From Conchocele bisecta (Eukaryota > Mollusca > Bivalvia > Lucinida > Thyasiridae): a DNA stretch of 64,000 nucleotides. The stretch is taken from positions 45,067,331-45,131,330 of the forward strand of contig CM055265.1 in NCBI GenBank assembly GCA_029237695.1. Direction: 5' to 3'. A model generated the notes under the pieces. That model saw only the letters and a list, made by a program, of their open reading frames with translations. It was not told where the DNA came from and made no database searches. Made by a program: the position numbers and the translations under genes. This document shows positions 1 to 9,605 of the stretch, in pieces (the stretch's first letter is position 1; each line of letters opens with the position of its first letter).

Positions 1-263
1 AAGTGAAACTGGGTAGTAAGGTATGAAGATGTGCAAGCAAACTGTGTCAGTGACCTCAAAACACCCGCAAGTTTTTGTTCATACTGGACTACTATTACCC
101 CCTTGACGATTTCGCATCATTTATTATTCTCTAACTAAATTGCATATGTATGTATGGTGTTTGACTTACTAATTTGTTTTATACATACATGTATCCTCAT
201 AATTAAAGTACATATGTACGTAATTGAAAACAATCACATTTTTATAGTAAGTTACACATATGG

Positions 264-1000
264 CATCACGGGACGGTTGAAAATAGCCAAAATTTACTGC
301 TTTTCTGAGGGCGGCGGGTGACTTATAAAAATCACCGCCTCTCACAATCAGTTAAGAATGATGCTCTTGCGACAAGTATTGAAAAATACTCCCAAATGAA
401 GTACAAATCGCGCGCCATAATAAAAATGCAGTAAATGCATCAGATGTGTTCAATTAATTTTTTACAAAGTTACCCCACCCACCTATTTTTGGCCAGAAAT
501 TTCAACACGACTGTGTTTGTCAGAATTGTTTTCATGAAAACATGAGGCACAGAGACTGTGTTATGTCTTCTATCACTTGTAACACCACACCATTTCCTGA
601 AAATGATTTCAAAGCGGGGTCATAACCACCTAAAATTTTCGCTACAAATGCCCGAAAAAATACCTTAAATTCTGACGCGAAACCGTACCGGCGAGACAGC
701 ATAGCATGCACCGTTTTCAAAGATGTCAAAATCAACCGGAGCTAACATTCAGTTTCGTAGAATTATGAAATACTCTAAAAAATACACCTAATCAAGCCTC
801 CCAAAGCAGGCGCGGATACAGAAATAATTGCAGGGGGGGGTCTGTAATTACAAGTCGGCGACCTCCGCAAGCGCGAAATCGAAAAGTAGGGGGGGTCTGG
901 GGGTCCAGGAAATTTTTAGATGCCAGATCGCCGCAGATGCGATTTCCTGACACCTAGGCCACGAAAAGTCATCCAACTATTCGAGTATTGTAGATTTTCG

Positions 1001-1033
<33 letters not shown>

Positions 1034-1192
1034 CGGGAGCAGGGGGGGGTCCGGACCCCCTGTACCCTCCCCCTGTATCCGCGCCTGCAAAGTCAAGAAA
1101 TATTCATAAACCTATTTTTCTAGACACGCTGGTGTAACTTACAGGGTCGGTAGTGAAGTATATAGAAAATCGTCCACCCACTGTCCCGTGAG
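264..1192. mobile_element. 0.93-kb insertion private to the left foldback arm
   Basis: The right arm lacks this block: there the sequence runs straight from GTAAGTTACACA into GTGGTAACTTACAC. The block starts CATCACGGGAC and ends GTCCCGTGAG, so it has short inverted ends built on CACGGGAC. The flanks ACATATGG and ACCTATGG look like an 8-bp target duplication with one mismatch, which would suit a hAT-type MITE. It contains a long T-run near 1003-1031 and G-runs. No transposase frame is visible. The superfamily is an inference from the duplication length only. Confidence 0.55.
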
Positions 1193-2560
1193 ACCTATGG
1201 TAACTTACACAGGGTGACTAGCTGTCAAACTGGCCCGTTACCAATGCAAACCAATAACCATCAGGGATCAGACTAAGGTGGCCCACCACCATTGATTTTC
1301 CCTAAAACACTAACCCGTTACCACACATTTTGCTATTCTCTGCTACTTTCATTTTTCTTATGCATGTTGTGGGACCTATTTTCCAATAACCTGCATTTAT
1401 TCTGCTCTGGATCTTGACTAATTAAAATATAGATTTAATTATTGTTGAAGCTGGGGTCCCATCTAGTAGGTACACATTTTTCTTTATGGAAATTAAATAA
1501 GTGTATAATTGCAACTAGTCCATCACTTTTAAAAATTACGAGTGCCAGCTACACAGATATAATTATTTAGTAATCTTTAATGTACTCAGAGACTCGCGGT
1601 GGTATCAAGCTAGTTCCATATGCAAATGATGCAGTATTTTTAAATTATTTATATCAACTAAATGCTGAATAAATATTTTTATCTGCATATCATAAAGTAT
1701 GATATTGCACATCAAAAAATAAATAAATGGAATAAATAGTTGCTTCTGTTATCATTTTAAGGAAACACGGTTATCGCCCCTGATATCAAACTGGCATTTC
1801 GCTGTTGATATAAAAAGTATAATAATGTCAATTAGTACGTCTGGTAATGGTAACTCAATGTTCATTTGCCAGAAAAATGTCAGATTGAAAGAATAAAGAA
1901 AAACATGTCTCCCTATATTATAACCTGGCATGTAGCACTCTAGGTTTAAGGTTAGAGAAATTGACACCAGTTTCTGCATATTTGAAGCATTTAAAAGAAA
2001 ACAATGAGCCTAGCCTGTTGGTCACGAGATGTAAACAGAGTTTCCGTGGCCAAATAATGTAAACAATATTGGGGGACATGACGAGGTTGGTCCCACAACA
2101 TCTATACGAATAGTGAAAGTTGGAAAGACTGGCTGGGATTTGGTTAAATTATACAGTAAAACTAGTTGGTGTCTTTTAACCTAAACATGGCGCAACAGAA
2201 AAGGCGGCATCAATCTACATCAACACCGTTAGGTTAGGGACATGGAATCAATTTGGAGAGGAACGCATTGTAGGACAGGTACCAGCATATTAAATAATTG
2301 TAGGGAGAACTATTTTAAGTTTTTGCAGCGCACCTGGCGTCATAATGGTTGTTCCCAAATTACTGTTGCAATTATTGTTGTCAAGGTGCGTGGCTTAGCG
2401 AGCTAACAAAGCACATAGCAAAACAGCGATGCTCTAATCAATAATGGAACTCCGGATGCCACTACCAATGAAGCATCAAGCTACTTAGAATGTAATCAAC
2501 ACAAACGCATTGAAACAGTACAAATGAATAAAGCATCAAGCCACATACATATAAATGCAA

Positions 2561-2744
2561 TAAGACGGATAGAACTTAGAATGTCATCAGCCAGCAAGCA
2601 TCAAGCCACATATAATTGTAATAAGATGGATAGAACTTAAAATGTCATCAGCCAGCAAGCATCAAGCCACATAGAATTGTAATAAGACGGATAGAACTTA
2701 AAATGTCATCAGCCAGCAAGCATCGAGCCAAATATAATTATGGC
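2561..2744. repeat. three-copy 61-bp direct repeat
   Basis: Units start at 2561, 2622 and 2683 with TAAGAYGGATAGAACTTA, followed by a CATCAGCCAGCAAGCATC core. They differ by only a few substitutions. The repeats lie in the inner part of the left foldback arm; the matching right-arm part (3530-3650) carries related sequence in inverse orientation. Confidence 0.75.
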
Positions 2745-3074
2745 GGATATGACCTTCCATAGACGTCTAGTGTTGAAAGTGTTAAGTGTGAAAAAACATG
2801 ATACGCCACTGTCACATCCACAAAGTAAAATAATCACACGTCACCCACAAATGGCTGGGGTCAGCTTGGAATAAACATTAAGCCATCACCCACTGTCTAT
2901 AAATGTGAAATTCAGAACATTATCCCATAAAACTGTTTGTTTATTGCTCTCTGTGTTCTGCACTGTTATGGGCGTGTGTTTTCAGACTTAATACCACATA
3001 AAACTGCAGTTTGATTGCATTTTCCTTTTTGTATGGCTATATATAACAAAATAGTCAGTCCCACTCCTATTGAT

Positions 3075-3478
3075 CCGTTATCGCTTAGAACGCGGGGAAA
3101 AAAAATTGTCGTCTGCTGTTGTTTAATATTTTGTCTTTATTCTCAATAAAAACATGGTTTTACAGCACTTTAGAATCATTTCCTTTGGAAATGGTTCTAA
3201 AGTGCTGTCACACCATGTCTTTGATAAGAATAATGGAAAATAAAACGCAACCAGCAGACGAAAAAATTTAATTCAGCAGTGTAAGGGTTAATCCTTAATT
3301 TTTTGTCGTCTGCTGTTTATTTTCTATTTTCTATTTTTTATCATCAAGAATAATTTACAACATGCTTTGACAGCACTTCAGAATCATTTCCATTTTATTG
3401 ACAAATAATGCAAGTCTTGTCATATAAAAGCAACATCAGACGATAATTGTTGTGTGTAGCTGTCTAAGGGTTAATCTG
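3075..3478. mobile_element. two adjoining TTAA-type (piggyBac-like) MITEs in the foldback loop
   Basis: This is a degenerate member of the hairpin MITE family seen complete at 54345-54587. The first copy runs to the GGGTTAA near 3292, and a second, partly deleted copy follows to GTCTAAGGGTTAA near 3476. Diagnostic parts are TTGTCGTCTGCTGTT near each end and the inner hairpin CAGCACTTTAGAATCATTTCC. Both sit in the loop between the foldback arms (2771-3519), so they entered after or with the foldback element. No coding capacity. Confidence 0.6.
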
Positions 3479-3519
3479 GCAGATATAGTACAGACAGTTC
3501 ATCCAACAACAACAACTCT

Positions 3520-3815
3520 AGTCCGGTATGGAAGGTAATATCCGCCATAATTCTATTAGGCTTGATGCTTGCTTGCTGATGACATTCTAAGTTCTATCCG
3601 TCTTATTACAATTCTATGTGGCTTGATGCTTGCTGACTGGTGCCATTACAACTTACTTTCATGTTATTGTATTCGTCATTCGTGTTTGTGACATTTGAAA
3701 TCTTCTTAGTTGTAGTCTAAATTGCATGTGCATTTGGCTTGATGCTTTATTCATTCGCACTGTTTCAATGCGTTTGTGTTGATTACATTCTAAGTGACAT
3801 CCGGAGTTCCATTAT
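3520..3815. repeat. inner segment of the right foldback arm
   Basis: Reverse complement of about 2440-2770, ending CCGGAGTTCCATTAT against ATAATGGAACTCCGG at 2440. The arm then jumps to 9606 because a hAT transposon interrupts it at 3816. The last six bases, CATTAT at 3810-3815, are repeated at 9606-9611 and form the target duplication of that transposon. Confidence 0.7.
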
Positions 3816-3889
3816 CAGGGATGAGAGTGAGCAGTGAAAAAAAAAACTGAAATTTAGAAATGAGTGCCGTAGGCACGAAACGAACGAGG

Positions 3890-3965
3890 AGGGTGTGAGT
3901 CCGAGAGGGGGGTGTTCCCCCTTTCTCGGACGGGGGGTCTGGGGGTCCTCCCCCGGGAATATTTT
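3890..3965. repeat. G/C-rich hairpin near the left end of the hAT element
   Basis: The stretch CCGAGAGGGGGGTGTTCCCC, followed by CTCGG and G-runs, can fold into a short GC-rich stem-loop. It lies about 80 bp inside the left terminus. A subterminal role in transposase binding is possible but only guessed from position. Confidence 0.3.
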
Positions 3966-4464
3966 GAAAATTGACACTGCCTGAGGTGGCATTTGACACA
4001 CTTTTGAGACAAAATGTGCACATATTACTTGCTATTATATATATAACATGCCACCATACATGTATATGAGCCAAATATTCATAAATGTCATAATATGATC
4101 TATTAGTGATGATAGTAGATGGTAAAACTACCTACATACAGACTCAGTGCCAGTATTTATATTTTCTATCCACATGCTCATGGAGATTTCAAAAGGAATA
4201 GTAATTTTAAAACCATGAACATGTTTACAAATTATGCCTACCAATATGTATACAGTCATTACAGTGTATGTATAAGATACTGTTCACACATTAGAAGCTA
4301 CACATTTGTCTAATCAAGAGCTACACTGCATCAGATATCAACAATATAAAACTGCTCAACTCCCAAAAAGAATATTGATTTGGTGATGCTCCCCGTGTCC
4401 ACTAATCATTATGCTGAAGTCATGGTTCGAGATGTTTTTAAAAGGTTTGTAATATTGAGACCAG

Positions 4465-4767
4465 TAGCCCATTTCATCAACATTGCAAAGTATACTTTAC
4501 TAGCGAAGTATACTTTGAGGGAGTAATCATTTATTTTTCCTGAAAAGCATTATTTCATATAGAACTAACAAATGCATATATTTCATGATTAAAAGTATGC
4601 AGAATTATTATACTGAATTTATTACATTATCACAGCCAATTTGGCTGTGATAATGTAATAAATTCAGTATAATAAAAATTAATAAATTTATCATAAAATT
4701 GAAAATTTCTCCCTCAAAGTATACTTTGCTAGTAAAGTATACTTTGCAATGTTGATGAAATAGGCTA
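4465..4767. mobile_element. Harbinger-like hairpin MITE, copy 1
   Basis: About 300-bp palindromic MITE. It starts TAGCCCATTTCATCAAC and ends GTTGATGAAATAGGCTA, flanked by CAG at 4462-4464 and 4768-4770. The middle is a long perfect hairpin around GCCAATTTGGC with arms rich in TTATTACATTATCACA. Near-identical copies lie at 4882-5185 and 14709-15002, and all three flanks fit CWG. A 3-bp CWG duplication is characteristic of PIF/Harbinger elements, so that assignment is an inference from flank type. Non-autonomous; short apparent reading frames across the palindrome are artefacts. Confidence 0.7.
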
Positions 4768-4820
4768 CAGAGTTGAAGTGCATGTAACAATCTTCAGTCA
4801 GTACGCTTTTAGTGTCTGGC

Positions 4821-5366
4821 TTAACCCTTTCAACTTCACATGCCTCTTAGAGAGCCATGTTTGCAAACAGTGTATATCCAGTAGCCGATTTCATCAACAT
4901 TGCAAAGTATACTTTAGTAGCAAAGTATACTTTAGAGGGAGAAATTTTCAATTTTATGAGAAATTTATTAATTTTTATTATACTGAATTTATTACATTAT
5001 CACAGCCATTATGGCTGTGATAATGTAATAAATTCAGTATAATAATTCTGCATACTTTTAATCATGAAATATATGCATTTGTTAGTTTTATATGAAATAA
5101 TGCAGTTCAGGAAAAATAAATGATTACTCCCTCAAAGTATACTTTGCTAGTAAAGTATACTTTGCAATGTTGATGAAATAGGCTACAGATGAGACGGCTC
5201 GTAAATCAGGATCTGCACTGTTTGCAAGTAATTTTCATAATTTTAAAAGAAAAACACACCATTTATACAAATGGACTGGTCTGAAAATGATTTTTTTGAC
5301 AAATGCATTGGACTGAAAATGATCATGGATCAGTCCCATTCAGATACTTGGGGTTGAAATGGTTAA
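4821..5366. mobile_element. TTAA-type MITE (family 2) split by a nested MITE
   Basis: The 5' part (4821-4881) begins TTAACCCTTTCAAC and the 3' part (5188-5366) ends GGTTGAAATGGTTAAAC. Together they match the uninterrupted copy at 7762-8000. The gap is filled exactly by the Harbinger-like MITE at 4882-5185 with its CAG duplication. TTAA at both ends plus CCCTTT termini suggests mobilisation by a piggyBac-type transposase. No coding capacity. Confidence 0.7.
4882..5185. mobile_element. Harbinger-like hairpin MITE, copy 2 (nested)
   Basis: Same family as 4465-4767, starting TAGCCGATTTCATCAAC and ending GATGAAATAGGCTA, with CAG at 4879-4881 and 5186-5188. It sits inside a TTAA-type MITE, which it splits, so it is the younger of the two. 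Its centre is a perfect palindrome around GCCATTATGGC. Confidence 0.75.
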
Positions 5367-5408
5367 ACTGATATCTGTAAAGTCAATATTGAATGTGCTA
5401 TCAGGTTA

Positions 5409-8400
5409 TTAGTGCTTCTTTGCTGCCATCCTCTTCTTTGCCAGAGCAGTAAGTCTGGCTTTGGCAGCATCACGCTTAGACTTTTTCTCGAGAAATACTT
5501 GTCGCGCCTTCTTTGCGGTGACAACTGCAGCTTCTTGCGCTTTCCTTTTCGATTGTAGTTGATTTTTCTGAACACCCAGCGACAGTTTTTTCTTCTCAAT
5601 TTCACTTTTAGCAGTATCTTGTTCCGACTTGAATGACTTGTAAGCTGTTCGAATGTTTCGACACAATTTACCATTGACTGGCTCATGGATGTAGTCTTTC
5701 TTTCCGAATAGTTCCACTGCGGTTTTGCCACTGGCCTTCATAGGGTACCTTACACTCTGAATTGCACTGTATGTCTCTATGCACAACCGACTGGATTTAG
5801 CATCAAGGATGTCCCCCATTGTATTAAATGAGCATTCAACTTGTGGCCCGTGGAAACAACTTAATAGTGCTTTCACCATCTTGGAAAGGGCAGGATAGCT
5901 GCCACAATCGAACACATTTTCAGTCCACCATGTGTCCAGGCGGTACGATCCTGTTGGTCTCACAATGTTGCCACATGTGTGAAACCTCCTCACCTGCAGA
6001 TCATATTGATTCTCTTCATCTTCCGACAGGACGTCCTTCAAATGAGACTTTAGCTCCAACATGTGTTTCACGCTCACAGAGTGGCCGCGAGCTGCAGGAT
6101 CCAGTGCTGAGAGGCATGTCAGAAGCCTGTTGTTTACTGGCATTCTTTTCTGCAGCTGTTGAGCACAGTCCTGGTAGGTGACTTTCACCTTCTGGAGGAA
6201 GGTGACCACCGTGGTATCGGATTTCTTCGCCTCTTGCACTAGCTTGGTGTTCTGGCTGCCGAGGAACATGTCCTTCGTCTTCATCTGGTTGGCATCCGTC
6301 ACATCCAACTCCTGCAGCTTCCGGTCCGATGTCCCAGATAGAACTTCTGCAAGTATGAAGCACGAGAAGAAGTCTCGCAGCAACTGAACCTGTTCATCGT
6401 GCAGTTTGTGGATCATTGGCTCCTTCATCTCGAACATCAGAACATACTTCTTTAGGAGCGGGAACACGCTGGCATATAGACGCAAGGTCATCTTCATCAG
6501 CTTCCTTTGGAAGAATATATGATCTGTAATTCGGTCTTTCCTGTTCTGTCCATCAGTTGTCAGATTTTTCGAGAACAGAACTTTATGAAGCTCTGTCAGC
6601 CGTGTTTTGCTCGCCTCACTGACATTTCGTTTCTCGTAGATGCACTTCAGAACTTTGCGGACATCTGCAGTCCGATCTCCCTTTGGCAGGAACCCGTAAT
6701 AGAATACTGTATATACATCCAGCATTCTCAGGGTATCAACACTGATATCGTAGGCAGAGAGCCATCTGTGACTTACAAACCGAGGCGGCATTGTGAACTT
6801 GATGTTCATGAGCAGACACATCTCTTGCATGTAGTCCCGTAGATCTGTAGACCACTTCATATCGCTATACAAGTCATAGAACAGTCTTTCAACGAAGTTA
6901 TCAAATGGCTTGCTGAATCGCTTAGCCGCATTGTGCGCATGGTGACACGTGTCACCATCGATGTCCAGCAACTGTGGCGCTACAGAATTCCGTATTCGAA
7001 CCTCCAGTCCCGACTTTGAGCCTCTCATAATATTGCATGAATCCATCAAGATTGATACGACATTACCCCATTTAAGGTTTCGTTTCACAAACACATCAAC
7101 TAGTTCATTGTAGAGCGATTGACTGTCAACTTTTATAATGCTTATTGAACTAAGGTGATTCACCACAACTTCCTTCAAAACTGGGCAATAGTAACTAACT
7201 AATATGGCCATAACCTTCTTCAAATTCTCACTTGTTGACTCGTCTATGTTTAGTGAGAAATGTGTGTCATTCAGTGTGTGTTCCAATTGATCTTCAAATG
7301 TTTTGGCCAAACCAAACCGCATTTTGTATGACGCTGATGTCCTATCCATATGTAACCCAGCTAAAGCCTTTTCATCTCGGGCAAGGGACTTGGAAAGTTC
7401 AATTAGATCTGGAACTATTGAGAATGGAAGAGCCTTTTCTGCCACAAATCCTAGAACAGTCGCCTGTGCAGTAACAATCCTGTCAGGCAAAGGAACAAGG
7501 GGCTGGACGTCTTCCTTCTTAGGGACACCCTTGAACATGGGATGAAGTCCGTATGGCGACTTGGTAGGAGTGAGCAGAGACGCGGACTGTGGTTTACCAG
7601 CTGCTGATTGCCCTGGAATCACAACATCAGATAAACCAGTTTATTAAGCATATCAGTGGTCTAGTACCATAAGGTCATAACTGCTATGCTAAAGCATGAC
7701 TACCTTAAGATACTAGACCACTGATACAACCTGTTTCAAGTTGACATGACTGTCATTTTAATTAACCCTTTCAACACCACAGACCTCTATAGCAGTATTT
7801 GCAAAGAGTGTAGATCCAGATGAGCCGGCTCGTAATGAGCCGTCTCATCAGGATCTGCACTGTTTGCAAGTAATTTCCATATTTTTTAAATGAAAAACAT
7901 CTTTTTATAAATGGACTGGTCTGAAAATCATTTCCTGATGAATTGGTTTGAACATGATCATGGATCAGTCCCATTCAGTTACTTGGGGTTTAAAGGTTAA
8001 TCCTGATCACACTGCGGAACATTTGCTTATTTTAAATATTTTTTTATTTTTTCCTCCAAAGTTATTTATAATATATTGTGACCACCATTTGAACCATCTC
8101 TGACAGTGAAATGCCACTAGAGAACTGTTTAGATCATTATCAGACTGCATGGCGAGCAATAAAAAAATCACGTATCTTTGACATTATCTAAATACCTGGT
8201 AGAACATAATTGGTTGTTCTTGTTCTCAGCTGGTCCTGGTGTTTCTTAGTGTTTGTATGGCTCTGAAACGTCTTCCACCCACGACTTTTGTACACCAGTT
8301 CACAATCACACCAAAGACAATATGCCTTCCCGGGAGTAGTCAGCTTTCGGACAAAGGTTGACAGGAACACGTCACCGACTTTCCTTTCAAGCCACTCCCA

Positions 8401-8496
8401 CTTCCATTGGTTCGGAAGACCCACATCAAGCTGCTTCGCATCACAACTGTTCCTGTCCAGGATGTCGGATCGCACCATGATCTTGTCATCAAGCAC
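5409..8496 (-). CDS. hAT-superfamily transposase, two recognisable exons
   Basis: Cut-and-paste transposase of the surrounding hAT element. The main exon (7612 down to 5409) is open for over 730 codons. Counting from residue 1 near 7622, the RNase H-like core shows NIDEST (D127), ILMDSCN (D194) and the CHHAH motif (226-230). A C-terminal hAT dimerisation region lies near residues 585-625, with VECSF matching the conserved ER/FS block. An upstream exon (8496-8196) encodes a BED-type zinc finger (CLWC, then two spaced His). Splice signals fit: acceptor TTACAG before 8496, donor GTATTT at 8195, acceptor GATTCCAG before 7612; intron 583 bp with matching phase. A 5' exon with the start codon is likely but not located. 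The last 75 residues are an unusual Lys/Ala-rich basic coiled-coil tail. No stop or frameshift seen. Confidence 0.8.
7651..7726. repeat. 76-bp near-perfect palindrome in the transposase intron
   Basis: The left arm reads TATCAGTGGTCTAGTACCAT and the right arm is its near complement ending ATACTAGACCACTGATA. A related palindrome lies at 14354-14430 (GATGGTCTAGTAACATAAGG), so this is a small hairpin MITE family and not a unique regulatory structure. Confidence 0.7.
7762..8000. mobile_element. TTAA-type MITE (family 2), intact copy
   Basis: Bounded by TTAA at 7762-7765 and 7997-8000, with AACCCTTTCAACACC at the left and GGGGTTTAAAGGTTAA at the right. The inner hairpin is GATCCAGATGAGCCGGCTC against the complementary GAGCCGTCTCATCAGGATC. 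It lies wholly inside the 583-bp intron of the hAT transposase. Relatives: 4821-5366 (split), 49270-49483 and 49950-50199. Confidence 0.7.
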
Positions 8497-8574
8497 CTGT
8501 AACATACAACAAAGTTTTGAAATTATATGTAGGCATATTTTTTATTTAGAGTTCATTAGAATTATGTAAAGTCA

Positions 8575-8910
8575 GGCAAACCTGACTCAAATACAAACAA
8601 AAATAATAAGGCAACAAAAACCTCACAAGACACTGCTCGAAAAATGGCAGAGTCTGAACTCGCATAGAAAAGTTGGCATGACCCGTCTTGCGGCAGACCC
8701 CGGCAGAGCCATTTCATATTTTCAACAGTGCACACAAGCGCACACCAAGCAAACATGACTCGAATACAAAAAAAATTAAAAAATGCAACAAAAGCCTCAC
8801 AAGACCACGGTAAAAAAATGGCAGAAAAATGGCTGGCCAAGTCCTAGACCTGAAAAATTTGGCCATGACCCGTCTTTGGGCGGAGCCATTTTGTATTTTT
8901 TTCCAACCCT
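8575..8910. repeat. imperfect tandem duplication, about 170 bp per unit
   Basis: Two units start near 8580 (CCTGACTCAAATACAAAC) and 8755 (ATGACTCGAATACAAAA). Both continue into CAACAAAARCCTCACAAGAC, ATGACCCGTCTT and GGCAGAGCC or GGCGGAGCC followed by ATTT. They lie upstream of the BED-finger exon, where the missing 5' exon or promoter of the transposase should be. I see no convincing coding exon there. Confidence 0.55.
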
Positions 8911-9605
8911 TTTCCCTGGCCTGTATAAAGTGGTGGGAGGGGTAAGGCAGAACGAAAGAGGTGGGTGGGGTACTCCATGCTAATCTCTGGAGCACACGCC
9001 TCTTCCTACTAATAGAACCTACACAAGTATCAGTGAATAATACAGAATTAATGTCATACCTGTAGGCTGTACTGTACTGTCCTATGCCTGTATTATGCGT
9101 CGGTCGGTAGATCTAGCTGCATGTTGTTGACGAATTTTCAATCTGAACAAATGCTCACAGACTTGTTCCTGCGGTAGCTGGCATAATGTAACACGGATCC
9201 TCATTGGCCAAATCACTAGAATTCTCCAGGAATGCAGATTCCAGAACGGTTGAACCAATGAAAATGTTTGAAACATCCAGGCGTATGGAGAAGGAAACTG
9301 GTATGGAAGATTGACTTTGATTGGTCGTATCGGGATGAAGGCCACTCGCTGATCCAATCAAATTAACGGACACATGGCTTTGTCCACGGAAACTGACTCA
9401 GACAGTGGCTATTTTCGTCGTGAATGTCCGCCAAAATTCCAAACTTTTGGGGTACAATCAGCTGTCATATTGTGTGCCAATACCCCATACCCCCCCCCCT
9501 ATATGGCCCAATATTTTCTCAACGAATTTACACTGATCTCAAAAACGTGTTTTTCGGCAGAAAAAAAGCGGAAATCCGCCAAAAAATGGACATTTCTCAT
9601 CCCTG

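Larger units (their letters stand above)
1..2770. repeat. left arm of a large foldback (inverted-repeat) element
   Basis: This segment reappears in inverted orientation further right. Bases 1-2446 match the reverse complement of 9606-12450, and 2440-2770 match the reverse complement of 3520-3815. Anchors are the AAGTGAAACTGGGTAGTA start against TACCCAGTTTCATTT near 12440, and the ATGGCGCAACAGAAAAGGCG stretch near 2188 against its complement near 9860. The arm may continue left of the window, so its outer end is unknown. I see no gene in it. Shorter related pieces at 12465-12720 and 20580-21140 show that this is a multicopy family. It could be a foldback DNA transposon or a duplicated, inverted repeat. 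Confidence 0.75.
3816..9605. mobile_element. complete 5.8-kb hAT-superfamily DNA transposon
   Basis: The element begins CAGGGATGAGA and ends TCTCATCCCTG, an 11-bp terminal inverted repeat, and is flanked on both sides by CATTAT (3810-3815, 9606-9611). It interrupts the right arm of the foldback structure, which gives an independent proof of the borders: joining the flanks restores the match to the left arm. It contains a hAT transposase gene on the minus strand (5409-8496). A CAGGG-type terminus is typical of hAT elements. Most hATs make 8-bp duplications; a 6-bp one fits only some subgroups. Internal passengers are the MITEs at 4465-4767, 4821-5366 and 7762-8000 and a tandem duplication at 8575-8910. 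Confidence 0.8.

Noticed and set aside
4608..5042. Short frames on both strands around 4.6-5.0 kb
   Set aside because: They read through the perfect palindromes of the Harbinger-like MITEs, so the same peptides appear on both strands.
9082..9373. Possible 5' exon of the hAT transposase on the minus strand
   Set aside because: Open frames here start at GTG or TTG, and the best donor (GTGAGC near 9155) does not match the phase of the acceptor at 8497. Not supported without transcript data.
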